Source: Magnetospirillum sp. SS-4
Lineage (GTDB): Bacteria > Pseudomonadota > Alphaproteobacteria > Rhodospirillales > Magnetospirillaceae
Assembly (NCBI RefSeq): GCF_902729425.1
Contig: NZ_CACVCH010000081.1
Coordinates: 165,327-229,326 of the forward strand
Reading direction: 5' to 3'
DNA length: 64,000 bases
Shown here piece by piece: positions 8,049 to 15,538 of this stretch (positions are counted from its first letter, which is position 1; every line of letters begins with the position of its first letter). The position numbers and the translations under genes are program-made. Under the pieces are notes generated by a model. It saw nothing but the letters and a program-made list of their open reading frames with translations. It was not told the DNA's origin and did not search any database.

Positions 8049-8238
8049 GAAAATTATCGGCGTGGCTGTATCTCGATAATCAGAGCGGGCCTGATCGTTC
8101 GATTTCCGCGAACGGTATCCGACGATATTAAATCAGAGCCGGGGCAATCCCGGACATACAGTGATGCGATCATCGCTGTCGTGCCCCGAACCGCCGACAC
8201 ATTGCCTTTGCGATACCGAATTCCGAAGGAGGACGTTG

Positions 8239-10380
8239 ATGACGCCTGCCGAGTTGACAGTTGAAGCGACCGATGGCGGGACGACCATCCTCAAGAGCGT
8301 CTGCCGGTCCTGTCACGGCGGATGCGGCGCGTTGCTTCATGTCCGGGGCGGGGAACTGGTCAAGGTGGAGGGCGATCCGGATTCGCCGCTGAACCGGGGG
8401 CGCCTGTGCCCCATCGGCACCGTCACCCGCGATCTGGTCTATCATCCCGACCGGCTCAAATATCCCATGCGCCGGGTGGGAAAGCGGGGCTCCGGCCAAT
8501 GGGATCGCATCACCTGGGACGAGGCGCTGGACGAGATCGCCACCCGCCTGCTCGACATCAAGGCGCGCCACGGCGCCGAGGCCATCGCGCTGGGCACCGG
8601 CACCGGACGGCATCACATCCGCTGGGTGTCGCGCTTCGGCCACGCGCTCGGCACCCCCAACTGGGCCGAGCCCGGCTTCGCCCAATGCTTTCACCCCCGG
8701 GTCAACACCTGCATCCTGACCATGGGCGACTATCCGGTCTGCGACTTCACCGGCGACGTTGCCGCCGAGACCATCATGTACTGGGGCCACAACCCGGTGA
8801 ATTCAGGGCCGGACGGCGAGACCCGCTTCAACGCCCGCGATTCGGCGGCGGCGGCCAAGCACATCATCGTGGTTGACCCGCGCGAGACCGAACTGGCCAA
8901 ACGGGCCGAACTCTGGTTGCAGGTACGGCCCGGCGCCGACGACGCCCTGGGGCTGGCGATGTTGAACGTCATCATCGGCGAGACGCTCTACGATGCGGAT
9001 TTCGTCGGCCGCTGGACTCATGGCTTCGACGACTTGGCCCGCCACGTCGTCCAGTTCAGCCCGGAATGGGCAGAGCCCATCACCTGGGTCCCGGCCGACA
9101 AGATCAGGGCGGCGGCGCGGCTGTTCGCCCAGGCTAGGCCGGCGCTGCTGGAATGGGGCTGCGCCATCGAGCATACCCCGAAATGCATCCAGACCATCCG
9201 TGCCCTGTCCATGATTCCGGTGCTGACCGGCAATATCGAGATTCCCGGCGGCTGGGTGTTCGGGATGAAGGGCATCGGCCGCTTTCCCAGCCTGATCGAG
9301 CTGCTGACCCCGGAAGCCGGCGCCAAGCGTCTGGGCGGGCAGCAGTTCAAGCTGCTGGGCGGCGAGGGCGCCGACCTGCCGGCCGCCCACATCCCGACCC
9401 TGCTCCAGGCGATGCGGGAAGGCAAGCCCTATCCGGTCAAGGCCTTCCTGGTGTTCGGCAACAACACCCTGACCACCTACGCCAATTCGTCGCTGGTCCA
9501 TGAATCGCTGATGAAGCTGGACTTCATGGTCAACGCCGACCTGTTCATGACGCCGACCGCCGAACTGGCCGACATCGTCCTGCCCGCCGCGTCGTGGCCG
9601 GAACTGGACCAGATCGCCGGCCTGCCCACCATCGCCGCCAACGTGGTGCTGGGTCAGCAGAAAGCGGTCCGGGTGCACGAATGCAAGGCCGACGAGGAAA
9701 TCTTCACCGAACTGGCCCGGCGCATGAACCTGCCCGGCTGCACCGAGCCGGTGCGCGACGTGCTGGATTCCCAGTTGAAGGGGCTGGGGATCACCTTCGA
9801 GGAACTGACCAAAAGGGGCTTCGTCAAGGTCCCGTTCAGGTACAGAAAGTACGAGGAGAAGGGGTTCAAGACGCCGACCGGCAAGATCGAGCTGTATTCC
9901 ACCCGGCTGGAGGAAATGGGCTATGCCCCGCTGCCCTATTACGAGGAGCCGCCGGAAAGCCCGATCTCGGCCCCCGAAATCGCCAAGGACTTCCCCCTGG
10001 TCCTGACCACCGGCGGCCGCATTCCATTTTACTTCAATTCCGAACACCGCCAATTGCCCAAGCTGCGCAAGGCGCGGCGCGACCCCCAGGCCGAGATCCA
10101 TCCCGACACCGCCGCCCGCTTTGGCATCGGCAACGGCGACTGGATGTGGATCGAAACCCGTCGCGGACGCATGAAGCAGAAGGCCAAGGTCACCACCGGC
10201 ATCGACGCCCGCGTGATCAACGCCGAACACGCCTGGTGGTTCCCCGATGAGGAGGGGCCGGAATACGGGGTGTGGAAATCCAACGTCAACATGCTGACCA
10301 ACAGCGAGCCACCCTACGACCCGGCCATGGGCACCTATCAGCTCCGCGCATTGCTGTGTCGAATCGGTAAGGTGGAATAA
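8239..10380 (+). CDS. Cytoplasmic molybdopterin oxidoreductase of the DMSO reductase family
   Basis: 713 residues, COG0243 type. The N-terminal [4Fe-4S] site is complete: C22-x2-C25-x3-C29-x27-C57. It is followed by molybdopterin-binding domains and a C-terminal dinucleotide-binding domain (from about residue 585, around LVLTTGGR). There is no twin-arginine signal, and no FeS-subunit or membrane-anchor gene follows, so it is probably a soluble single-subunit enzyme, unlike periplasmic nitrate, DMSO or polysulfide reductases. Such cytoplasmic members include acetylene hydratase- and transhydroxylase-like enzymes. A Cys-rich stretch, QCFHPRVNTC, at about residue 155 may hold the Mo ligand. ATG 8239 follows the ribosome site AAGGAGG; upstream in-frame starts lie in the AT-rich leader. 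A substrate-binding protein gene follows 24 bases later. Confidence 0.88.
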   Translation: MTPAELTVEATDGGTTILKSVCRSCHGGCGALLHVRGGELVKVEGDPDSPLNRGRLCPIGTVTRDLVYHPDRLKYPMRRVGKRGSGQWDRITWDEALDEIATRLLDIKARHGAEAIALGTGTGRHHIRWVSRFGHALGTPNWAEPGFAQCFHPRVNTCILTMGDYPVCDFTGDVAAETIMYWGHNPVNSGPDGETRFNARDSAAAAKHIIVVDPRETELAKRAELWLQVRPGADDALGLAMLNVIIGETLYDADFVGRWTHGFDDLARHVVQFSPEWAEPITWVPADKIRAAARLFAQARPALLEWGCAIEHTPKCIQTIRALSMIPVLTGNIEIPGGWVFGMKGIGRFPSLIELLTPEAGAKRLGGQQFKLLGGEGADLPAAHIPTLLQAMREGKPYPVKAFLVFGNNTLTTYANSSLVHESLMKLDFMVNADLFMTPTAELADIVLPAASWPELDQIAGLPTIAANVVLGQQKAVRVHECKADEEIFTELARRMNLPGCTEPVRDVLDSQLKGLGITFEELTKRGFVKVPFRYRKYEEKGFKTPTGKIELYSTRLEEMGYAPLPYYEEPPESPISAPEIAKDFPLVLTTGGRIPFYFNSEHRQLPKLRKARRDPQAEIHPDTAARFGIGNGDWMWIETRRGRMKQKAKVTTGIDARVINAEHAWWFPDEEGPEYGVWKSNVNMLTNSEPPYDPAMGTYQLRALLCRIGKVE

Positions 10381-10404
10381 CCACTAAAACGGGAGGTAAG
10401 GGAC

Positions 10405-11604
10405 ATGTATCGGATATTCTGGAGGACGGCGCGGGCCGCGCTGATGGGCGGGGTCGGGCTGGCGGCGGCGGCGTTGCCCGTCGGCGCGGAAAACGTGAAG
10501 GTCGGGGTGATCCTGACCTATTCCGGCCGGGACGCCGCCCTGGGCGAGCAGATTGACCGGGCCATCAACCTGTATGTGAAGCTGCACGGCGCCGACCTGC
10601 CGGCGGGAACCACCGTCGAGCTGGTCCGGCGCGACGATACCGGCCCCAACCCGGACGTGGCGAAGCGGCTGGCCCAGGAGCTGATCCTGCGCGAGAAGGT
10701 CCAGATGTTGACCGGCGGCCAGTGGACGCCCAACGCCACGGCGGTGGCCGCGCTTTCGAAGGAAGCCAAGGTCCCCTTCGTGGTGATGACCGCCGGCGGC
10801 TCGGCGGTGACCGAGCAATCGCCCTACGTGATCCGCACCGGCTGGACCTTGTGGCAGACCAGCTATCCCCTGGGCCAATGGGCGGGCAAGCAGGGGATGA
10901 AGAAGGCCTATACCGTGGTGAGCGACTTCGCGCCCGGCCATGATGGTGAACAGGCCTTCATCAAGGGCTTCACCGAGAATGGCGGCGACGTCGTCGGATC
11001 GGTCCGCATTCCCCTCAAGACCAGCGACTACCTGCCTTATCTCCAGAAGGTCAAGGAAGCCAATCCCGAAACCATCTACGTGTTCAATCCGGGCGGCCCC
11101 CAGGCCACCGCCTTCATGAAGGCGTTCGACGACATCGGACTGACCAGGTCCAAGGTCAGGATCATCGGGCCGGGGGACATCACCAGCGATGACGAGCTTC
11201 CCAACATGGGCAAGGCGGCGCTGGGCGTCACCACCTTGCTTCAGTATTCCCCCTCGGGCGACCGGCCCGAGAACAAGGAATTCGTCGCCGCCTGGAAGAA
11301 GGAATACGGCGAGGCGGCGGTTCCGACCTTCTTCGCCGTGGCCGGATGGGACGGCATGAAGGCGGTGTTCGACGCCATCATCGCCCAGAAGGGCAGGATC
11401 GATCCCGACAAGACCATGGCGTTCCTGTCCAACTGGTCCAATCCCAAGAGCCCGCGCGGCCCGATCAAGATCGATCCGGCCACCCGCGACATCGTCCAGA
11501 ACCAGTATATCCGCAGGGTCGAGGATGTCGGCGGCAAGCTGGTCAACATCGAGACCGATACCATTCCCCAGGTCGCCGACCCGTGGAAGGCCATGAAGAA
11601 GTAG
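10405..11604 (+). CDS. Periplasmic substrate-binding protein, branched-chain amino acid ABC family
   Basis: 399 residues with a cleavable signal peptide (Arg-rich start, hydrophobic core, likely cut after A28 in PVGA) and a type I periplasmic-binding fold starting at ENVKVGVILTYSG, as in LivJ/AmiC/urea-type receptors. The ribosome site GGGAGGTAAGG precedes the ATG. It lies 24 bases after the molybdoenzyme and probably shares its transcript. No permease or ATPase genes are adjacent, so it either docks on a distant LivHMGF-type transporter or serves as a ligand sensor. The pairing suggests it captures the molybdoenzyme's substrate (inference). Confidence 0.9.
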   Translation: MYRIFWRTARAALMGGVGLAAAALPVGAENVKVGVILTYSGRDAALGEQIDRAINLYVKLHGADLPAGTTVELVRRDDTGPNPDVAKRLAQELILREKVQMLTGGQWTPNATAVAALSKEAKVPFVVMTAGGSAVTEQSPYVIRTGWTLWQTSYPLGQWAGKQGMKKAYTVVSDFAPGHDGEQAFIKGFTENGGDVVGSVRIPLKTSDYLPYLQKVKEANPETIYVFNPGGPQATAFMKAFDDIGLTRSKVRIIGPGDITSDDELPNMGKAALGVTTLLQYSPSGDRPENKEFVAAWKKEYGEAAVPTFFAVAGWDGMKAVFDAIIAQKGRIDPDKTMAFLSNWSNPKSPRGPIKIDPATRDIVQNQYIRRVEDVGGKLVNIETDTIPQVADPWKAMKK

Positions 11605-11695
11605 GACATGTCGTTCCGGGGGCGGCCTTGACCGCCGCTCCCGAGAGCGGTGACGGGTGGGGGATGGCCGAAGCGTTCGGGGCGACCGGAGTGGT

Positions 11696-14128
11696 TCAGA
11701 TCGCCCGGATTTCCGACAGGAAACCCTCCACCTCGGCCCGGATCATCTCCGAACGGTTCGAAACGTCGCCGGCCGCTTGCAGAACCTGGGTGGCGGCGGC
11801 GCCGGTCTGGTTGGCCCCGTGCGAGACCTCGACGATATTGCGGTTGACGTCCTCGACCCCCTGGGCCGCCTGCTGGACGTTGCGGCTGATCTCGGCGGTG
11901 GCGGCGCTCTGTTCCTCCACCGCCGAGGCGATGGCGGTGGAAATGCCGTTGATTTCGCGGATGGTGCCTCCGATGTGGCGGATCGCGTCGACCGAATCGC
12001 GGGTCGCTTCCTGGATGGCCTTGATGTGGTCGCCGATCTCGCTGGTCGCCTTGACGGTCTGGTTGGCCAATTGCTTGACCTCGTTGGCGACTACGGCGAA
12101 GCCCTTGCCGGCCTCGCCGGCGCGGGCCGCCTCGATGGTGGCGTTCAGCGCCAGCAGGTTGGTCTGGGACGCGATGTCGTTGATCAGGCTGACCACCTCG
12201 CCGATCTTCTGCGCGGCCTGGGACAGTCCGGCCACGGTGGCGTCGGTCTGGTCGGCCTCGCGGACGGCGTCGGCCGACATATGGGCCGAATGGCTGACCT
12301 GGCGGGTGATCTCTCCCACCGAGGCGGCCAGTTCCTCCACCGCCGACGCGACGGTCTGGATGTTGGTGCTGGTCTGCTCGGAGGCGGCGGCGACGGTGGT
12401 GGAGCGGTCGGTGGTGTCGCCGGCCACCCGCGTCATCTCGTGGGCGGTGGCGACCAGTTCGGTGGCGGACGAGGCCAGGACGCCGACGTATTGGGAGACC
12501 TTCCGGTCGAAGGTGTGGGTCAGATCCTCGCGGCGGTGGACGCGGGTCTCGTTGAAGGCCCGTTCCAGCGCCTGTTCCGCTTGCAAGGTGTCGTTGGTGA
12601 GCAGCGCGGAGCGGAACACCATGATGGTCCGCGCCATGTCGCCGATCTCGTCCTTGCGGTCGATTCCCTGGACCTCGGCATCCTTCTCGCCCTGGCCGAT
12701 GCGGTGGATCGTCCCGGCCAGGGCCAGGAAGGGACCGACCACGCTGCGGATGATGACGACGGTCAGGGTCAGCGCCAGGCCGATCAGCGCCGCCATGATG
12801 GTGGCGATCACCGTCAGATCGCGCTTGGCGGCCGAACCGATGCTGGTGGCGGTGGCGACAAGATCGGCGGCGGCATCGTTTTCCAGCGACTTGAGGACGG
12901 TGAGGCGGCTGGTGGCCGCGTCGAACCACTTCTTCGCGTCGACCGCTCCCGGGGGCAGGTCGAGCTTGGCGGAGTTGCGCAAGTCCTCGAAGCCGGACAT
13001 CGAGGGATTTTGGAGGACGTCCTTGAATTTCTTCTGATGCGCCGGCTCGGCGAAGGTCAGGTAGGTGCTGAAATAGGCGCGTTCCTGGGCGCTGCGTTCG
13101 ACGAACCGCCTGTAGCGAATTTCAGAGAAGCTTTCGGCGAAGCCGACGACGCCCACCGCCCGTTCCTGTCCCGCCCGCTCCTTGCCCTGGGCGAGGCTGA
13201 GATAGGCGGTCAGCCGATTGGTCACCCGCGCGCTTTCCAGTCCACGGGCGACTTCCCCCAATCCGTCGAGAAGGTTGGTGATGGCGGTGGAATAACCCTC
13301 GACGATGTCCGGCGTATTCATCGACTTGTCGCGCGCGGCGGCGCGAAGACGGTCGATTTCGGCCAGGACCTTGGCCGTGTTTCCCATCGCCTCCACGGTT
13401 ACCACCGCCCGCAGCCTGTCGGCCTTTTCGTGCTGCCCCGGCAAGGTGGACTGGGCCAGCGCGTCGCCGGACAGCGCCAGGGCGGTCAGGCCGCGTTCGT
13501 GCTGCAACTCGTGAACCAGGTTGCCGGTGTTGACGGCATGGGCGGCGAGGGCGTGCACGTGCTCCATCTCCTTGACCACGCCGTACTTGCCGTGGATCAG
13601 GAGGACGGTGACGCAGATGGCGAGGACCGTCGGAATCAAGGCGGCGGTCAGGATGCGGGTGCGGACCCTGAAACCGGCCAGGAACAGGTCGACCCGGGCC
13701 GCGATGCCGGACCCGGCGGTGGCCTTGGCCATTCCGGCCGCCCGGTAGGCGGCGCGCAGCTGGAGATCCTGGCCGAGGACGTGATCGAGGAACCAGCGGG
13801 TCAGGAAGGCGGCGGCCGCCTCCACCACCGGGGGCGAGGTGTCGCGCCTCAGTTTCTCGGTCAGTTGCCCGATGTTGTCCCTGATCTTGCGGTTCTCCTG
13901 GATGTGCCGGTCCAGGCCGGGGAAGTTGATCTTGCGCATCGCCGCTTCCTCGCGGGCGCAATGCTGCTCGAAATAGCTGCCCACCTGGGTCATGAATCCG
14001 GGGGCCTCGGCCAGCCGTCCGGCCGCCAGCGCCGCCCCCAGGTCGTTGATCATGTCGCAGAACTTGCGATGGTCGGCATCCACGAAGTCCACGCCGATCT
14101 CGTAGACGGGTTTCCACTGGATCACCAT
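11696..14128 (-). CDS. Methyl-accepting chemotaxis protein with N-terminal hemerythrin domain and NIT sensor
   Basis: 810 residues. Residues 1-130 form a cytoplasmic hemerythrin-like domain: H20, H56-x3-E60, H75 and H116-x4-D121 are in place, but the fifth histidine of the usual HxxxH pair is N79. A transmembrane helix (about 159-178) leads to a periplasmic NIT (nitrate/nitrite-sensing type) domain with the HELQHERG signature. A second helix at about 455-475, a HAMP domain and the conserved MCP signalling hairpin ([20 protein letters not shown]) follow. It should couple intracellular O2/redox state and an external anion signal to CheA/CheW. A small reading frame starts just upstream and overlaps its start by 7 bases. 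Domain identity is strong; whether the domain still binds a di-iron centre with one His missing is open. Confidence 0.93.
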   Translation of the reverse strand: MVIQWKPVYEIGVDFVDADHRKFCDMINDLGAALAAGRLAEAPGFMTQVGSYFEQHCAREEAAMRKINFPGLDRHIQENRKIRDNIGQLTEKLRRDTSPPVVEAAAAFLTRWFLDHVLGQDLQLRAAYRAAGMAKATAGSGIAARVDLFLAGFRVRTRILTAALIPTVLAICVTVLLIHGKYGVVKEMEHVHALAAHAVNTGNLVHELQHERGLTALALSGDALAQSTLPGQHEKADRLRAVVTVEAMGNTAKVLAEIDRLRAAARDKSMNTPDIVEGYSTAITNLLDGLGEVARGLESARVTNRLTAYLSLAQGKERAGQERAVGVVGFAESFSEIRYRRFVERSAQERAYFSTYLTFAEPAHQKKFKDVLQNPSMSGFEDLRNSAKLDLPPGAVDAKKWFDAATSRLTVLKSLENDAAADLVATATSIGSAAKRDLTVIATIMAALIGLALTLTVVIIRSVVGPFLALAGTIHRIGQGEKDAEVQGIDRKDEIGDMARTIMVFRSALLTNDTLQAEQALERAFNETRVHRREDLTHTFDRKVSQYVGVLASSATELVATAHEMTRVAGDTTDRSTTVAAASEQTSTNIQTVASAVEELAASVGEITRQVSHSAHMSADAVREADQTDATVAGLSQAAQKIGEVVSLINDIASQTNLLALNATIEAARAGEAGKGFAVVANEVKQLANQTVKATSEIGDHIKAIQEATRDSVDAIRHIGGTIREINGISTAIASAVEEQSAATAEISRNVQQAAQGVEDVNRNIVEVSHGANQTGAAATQVLQAAGDVSNRSEMIRAEVEGFLSEIRAI

Positions 14129-14358
14129 TCCGATCTCCTGCTGCTGACGCGACCGCCGGACCTAGAACAGGCAGTCGGCGACGGATTCCCCGGACTGTCG
14201 AAGCCATTGATCCGCACGATGATCGCGATGTCGTCATCCTTGTTCTCATCCATCATGGCATCCGCCACGATCCCCAGGGAGCATCCCTCCGACGCCGACT
14301 CGATCAGGACGGTGACCCGCATGGGGCAAAGCTTGCACTGGCGGTGGCAGAGAGCCAT
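14122..14358 (-). CDS. Small Cys-rich hypothetical protein upstream of the chemoreceptor
   Basis: 78 residues, no family recognised. The ATG at 14358 has AAGGA 8-10 bases upstream and the stop overlaps the chemoreceptor start by 7 bases, suggesting translational coupling. The N-terminus CHRQCKLC could bind metal or haem; the middle ([21 protein letters not shown]) looks protein-like, while the last 20 residues are Ser/Arg-rich and less convincing. It might supply a ligand-binding or metal-loading partner for the hemerythrin chemoreceptor, but it could also be spurious. Confidence 0.4.
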   Translation of the reverse strand: MALCHRQCKLCPMRVTVLIESASEGCSLGIVADAMMDENKDDDIAIIVRINGFDSPGNPSPTACSRSGGRVSSRRSEW

Positions 14359-14416
14359 GGGGAACGATCCTTAAGCGGGGGGGCCTGGCGTCGTCGGCTG
14401 GCGCGGCGTCAAAGCC

Positions 14417-14435
14417 GGTTGGACTTGTTCCAACC
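14417..14435. promoter_or_regulatory. Inverted repeat GGTTGG-N7-CCAACC
   Basis: Six-base arms at 14417-14422 and 14430-14435 lie between the small ORF/chemoreceptor (minus) and the HD-GYP gene (plus). It could be an operator for either divergent unit; no regulator family can be assigned. Confidence 0.35.
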
Positions 14436-14443
14436 ATAGCGAA

Positions 14444-14500
14444 GGTTTGTTTGGGGACTATTTGCTTCCACTCCGCTCCCCAATAATTTCCAAACAAACC
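14444..14500. repeat. Inverted repeat with 11-base perfect arms in the divergent promoter region
   Basis: GGTTTGTTTGG at 14444-14454 and its exact complement CCAAACAAACC at 14490-14500 enclose 35 bases; inner bases (GGGGA / TCCCC) can extend the pairing. It lies just before the HD-GYP coding region, so it may be a 5'-leader hairpin or a pair of operator half-sites. Confidence 0.6.
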
Positions 14501-14551
14501 TGTGCGCTAATGTGTCCGGAGAATGGGACGCCAGACAAGCGGGTGGGTGCC

Positions 14552-15535
14552 ATGATTGCCACGGGAAGCGCTCCGGCCACCAATATCCAGGCTTTAGGGA
14601 ACGGCACGGTCCTGGTGGCCGGCCACGCCGACGTCGCCGCCGCCCTGAGGCGCCGGGGGGTCCGCGTGGCGGAGGCGACGTGTTTCCGCGGTGCGGCCGA
14701 AAGCCTGTGGGCGGACCCCGCCATCTCGATCATCGCGGCGTCGGCCGACCTGCCGGGCGGTGGCGGCGGACGGCTGGTCGACACGGCCCGTTCGGCGCTG
14801 GGACGCGACATCGAGGCGGTGCTCCTGTCGCCGTCGGCGGTCGAGCCCGAGGCCGTCTTCGCGGTGATGAAGGCGGTGCGTCGGCAGGCCCCCCCGCCCG
14901 GGGAGGAGACGCCTTCCGCCGGAACCGGCGGGGAGGTGGAGAAGCTGTTCGAATGCCTGGCGGTGGCGGCGGAACACAAGGATAATGAGACCGGCCGCCA
15001 CAACCGGCGCATCGGCTGCTATACCGGGGTCCTGGCGAAGGCGCTGCGCTGGCGGCCGGAGCAATGCCGGACCATCGAATTGGCGGCCTCGCTGCACGAC
15101 ATCGGCAAGATCGGCATTCCGGATGATATCTTGTTCAAGCGCAGCCCGCTTACTCCGGACGAGCGAATCCGAATGGAACACCACACCATCGCCGGTTACC
15201 AGATATTGTCGGCGGCCAGCAGCCCGGTCCTCGGCTGCGCCGCCAACATAGCCCGGCATCACCACGAACGCTGGTGCGGCGGCGGTTATCCGTTCGGCCT
15301 GCGCGGCGCCATGATTCCGATCGAGGCCAGGATCGTCGCCGTCTGCGACGTCTACGACGCCTTGCGTTCCGCCCGTCCCTATAAATCCGGCCTGACCCAT
15401 GCCGAGGCGCTGCGGGCCATGCTGAAGGGGGACGAGCGGACCTCGGCCGATCATTTCGATCCTGATGTGCTGGAGGCGTTCCAGAAGGTCGAACCGTCGT
15501 TCGACGGTATCTTCACCATGATGATGGGGGATTGA
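14552..15535 (+). CDS. HD-GYP domain protein with degenerate receiver-like N-terminus
   Basis: 327 residues. Residues 10-110 have the layout of a response-regulator receiver but no phospho-acceptor Asp at the expected strand end (IIAASADLPG). Residues about 130-310 are an HD-GYP domain with LHDIGKIGIPD, the HHE triad and GGGYP; the Asp usual in HHERxDGxGYP is Cys (HHERWCGGGYP). Known HD-GYP proteins hydrolyse c-di-GMP. ATG 14552 was preferred (GGGTGGGTG upstream); an in-frame ATG at 14510 is possible. It runs directly into the hybrid kinase gene, which starts 3 bases after its stop, so the two are co-transcribed and probably functionally linked. Confidence 0.85.
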   Translation: MIATGSAPATNIQALGNGTVLVAGHADVAAALRRRGVRVAEATCFRGAAESLWADPAISIIAASADLPGGGGGRLVDTARSALGRDIEAVLLSPSAVEPEAVFAVMKAVRRQAPPPGEETPSAGTGGEVEKLFECLAVAAEHKDNETGRHNRRIGCYTGVLAKALRWRPEQCRTIELAASLHDIGKIGIPDDILFKRSPLTPDERIRMEHHTIAGYQILSAASSPVLGCAANIARHHHERWCGGGYPFGLRGAMIPIEARIVAVCDVYDALRSARPYKSGLTHAEALRAMLKGDERTSADHFDPDVLEAFQKVEPSFDGIFTMMMGD

Positions 15536-15538
15536 GAC

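Larger units (their letters stand above)
7762..8238. other. 477-base non-coding gap between divergent thioesterase and molybdoenzyme genes
   Basis: No credible gene is visible. The half near the thioesterase is GC-rich and contains a perfect 10-base hairpin (7848-7871). The stretch 7960-8160 is clearly more AT-rich than the window average, as expected of a promoter region, and carries an FNR-like 14-mer at 8035-8048. The gap ends in the strong ribosome site GAAGGAGG just before the ATG at 8239. The short reading frames across it have no recognisable protein features. Confidence 0.6.

Noticed and set aside
11657-14374. Plus-strand 905-residue frame opposite the chemoreceptor
   Set aside because: Low-complexity Gly/Asp/Val-rich translation; the minus strand carries hemerythrin, NIT, HAMP and MCP domains.
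14447-14551. Longer start for the HD-GYP protein at 14447
   Set aside because: It would place coding sequence inside the inverted repeat and lacks a ribosome site; ATG 14552 precedes the first domain-like sequence.
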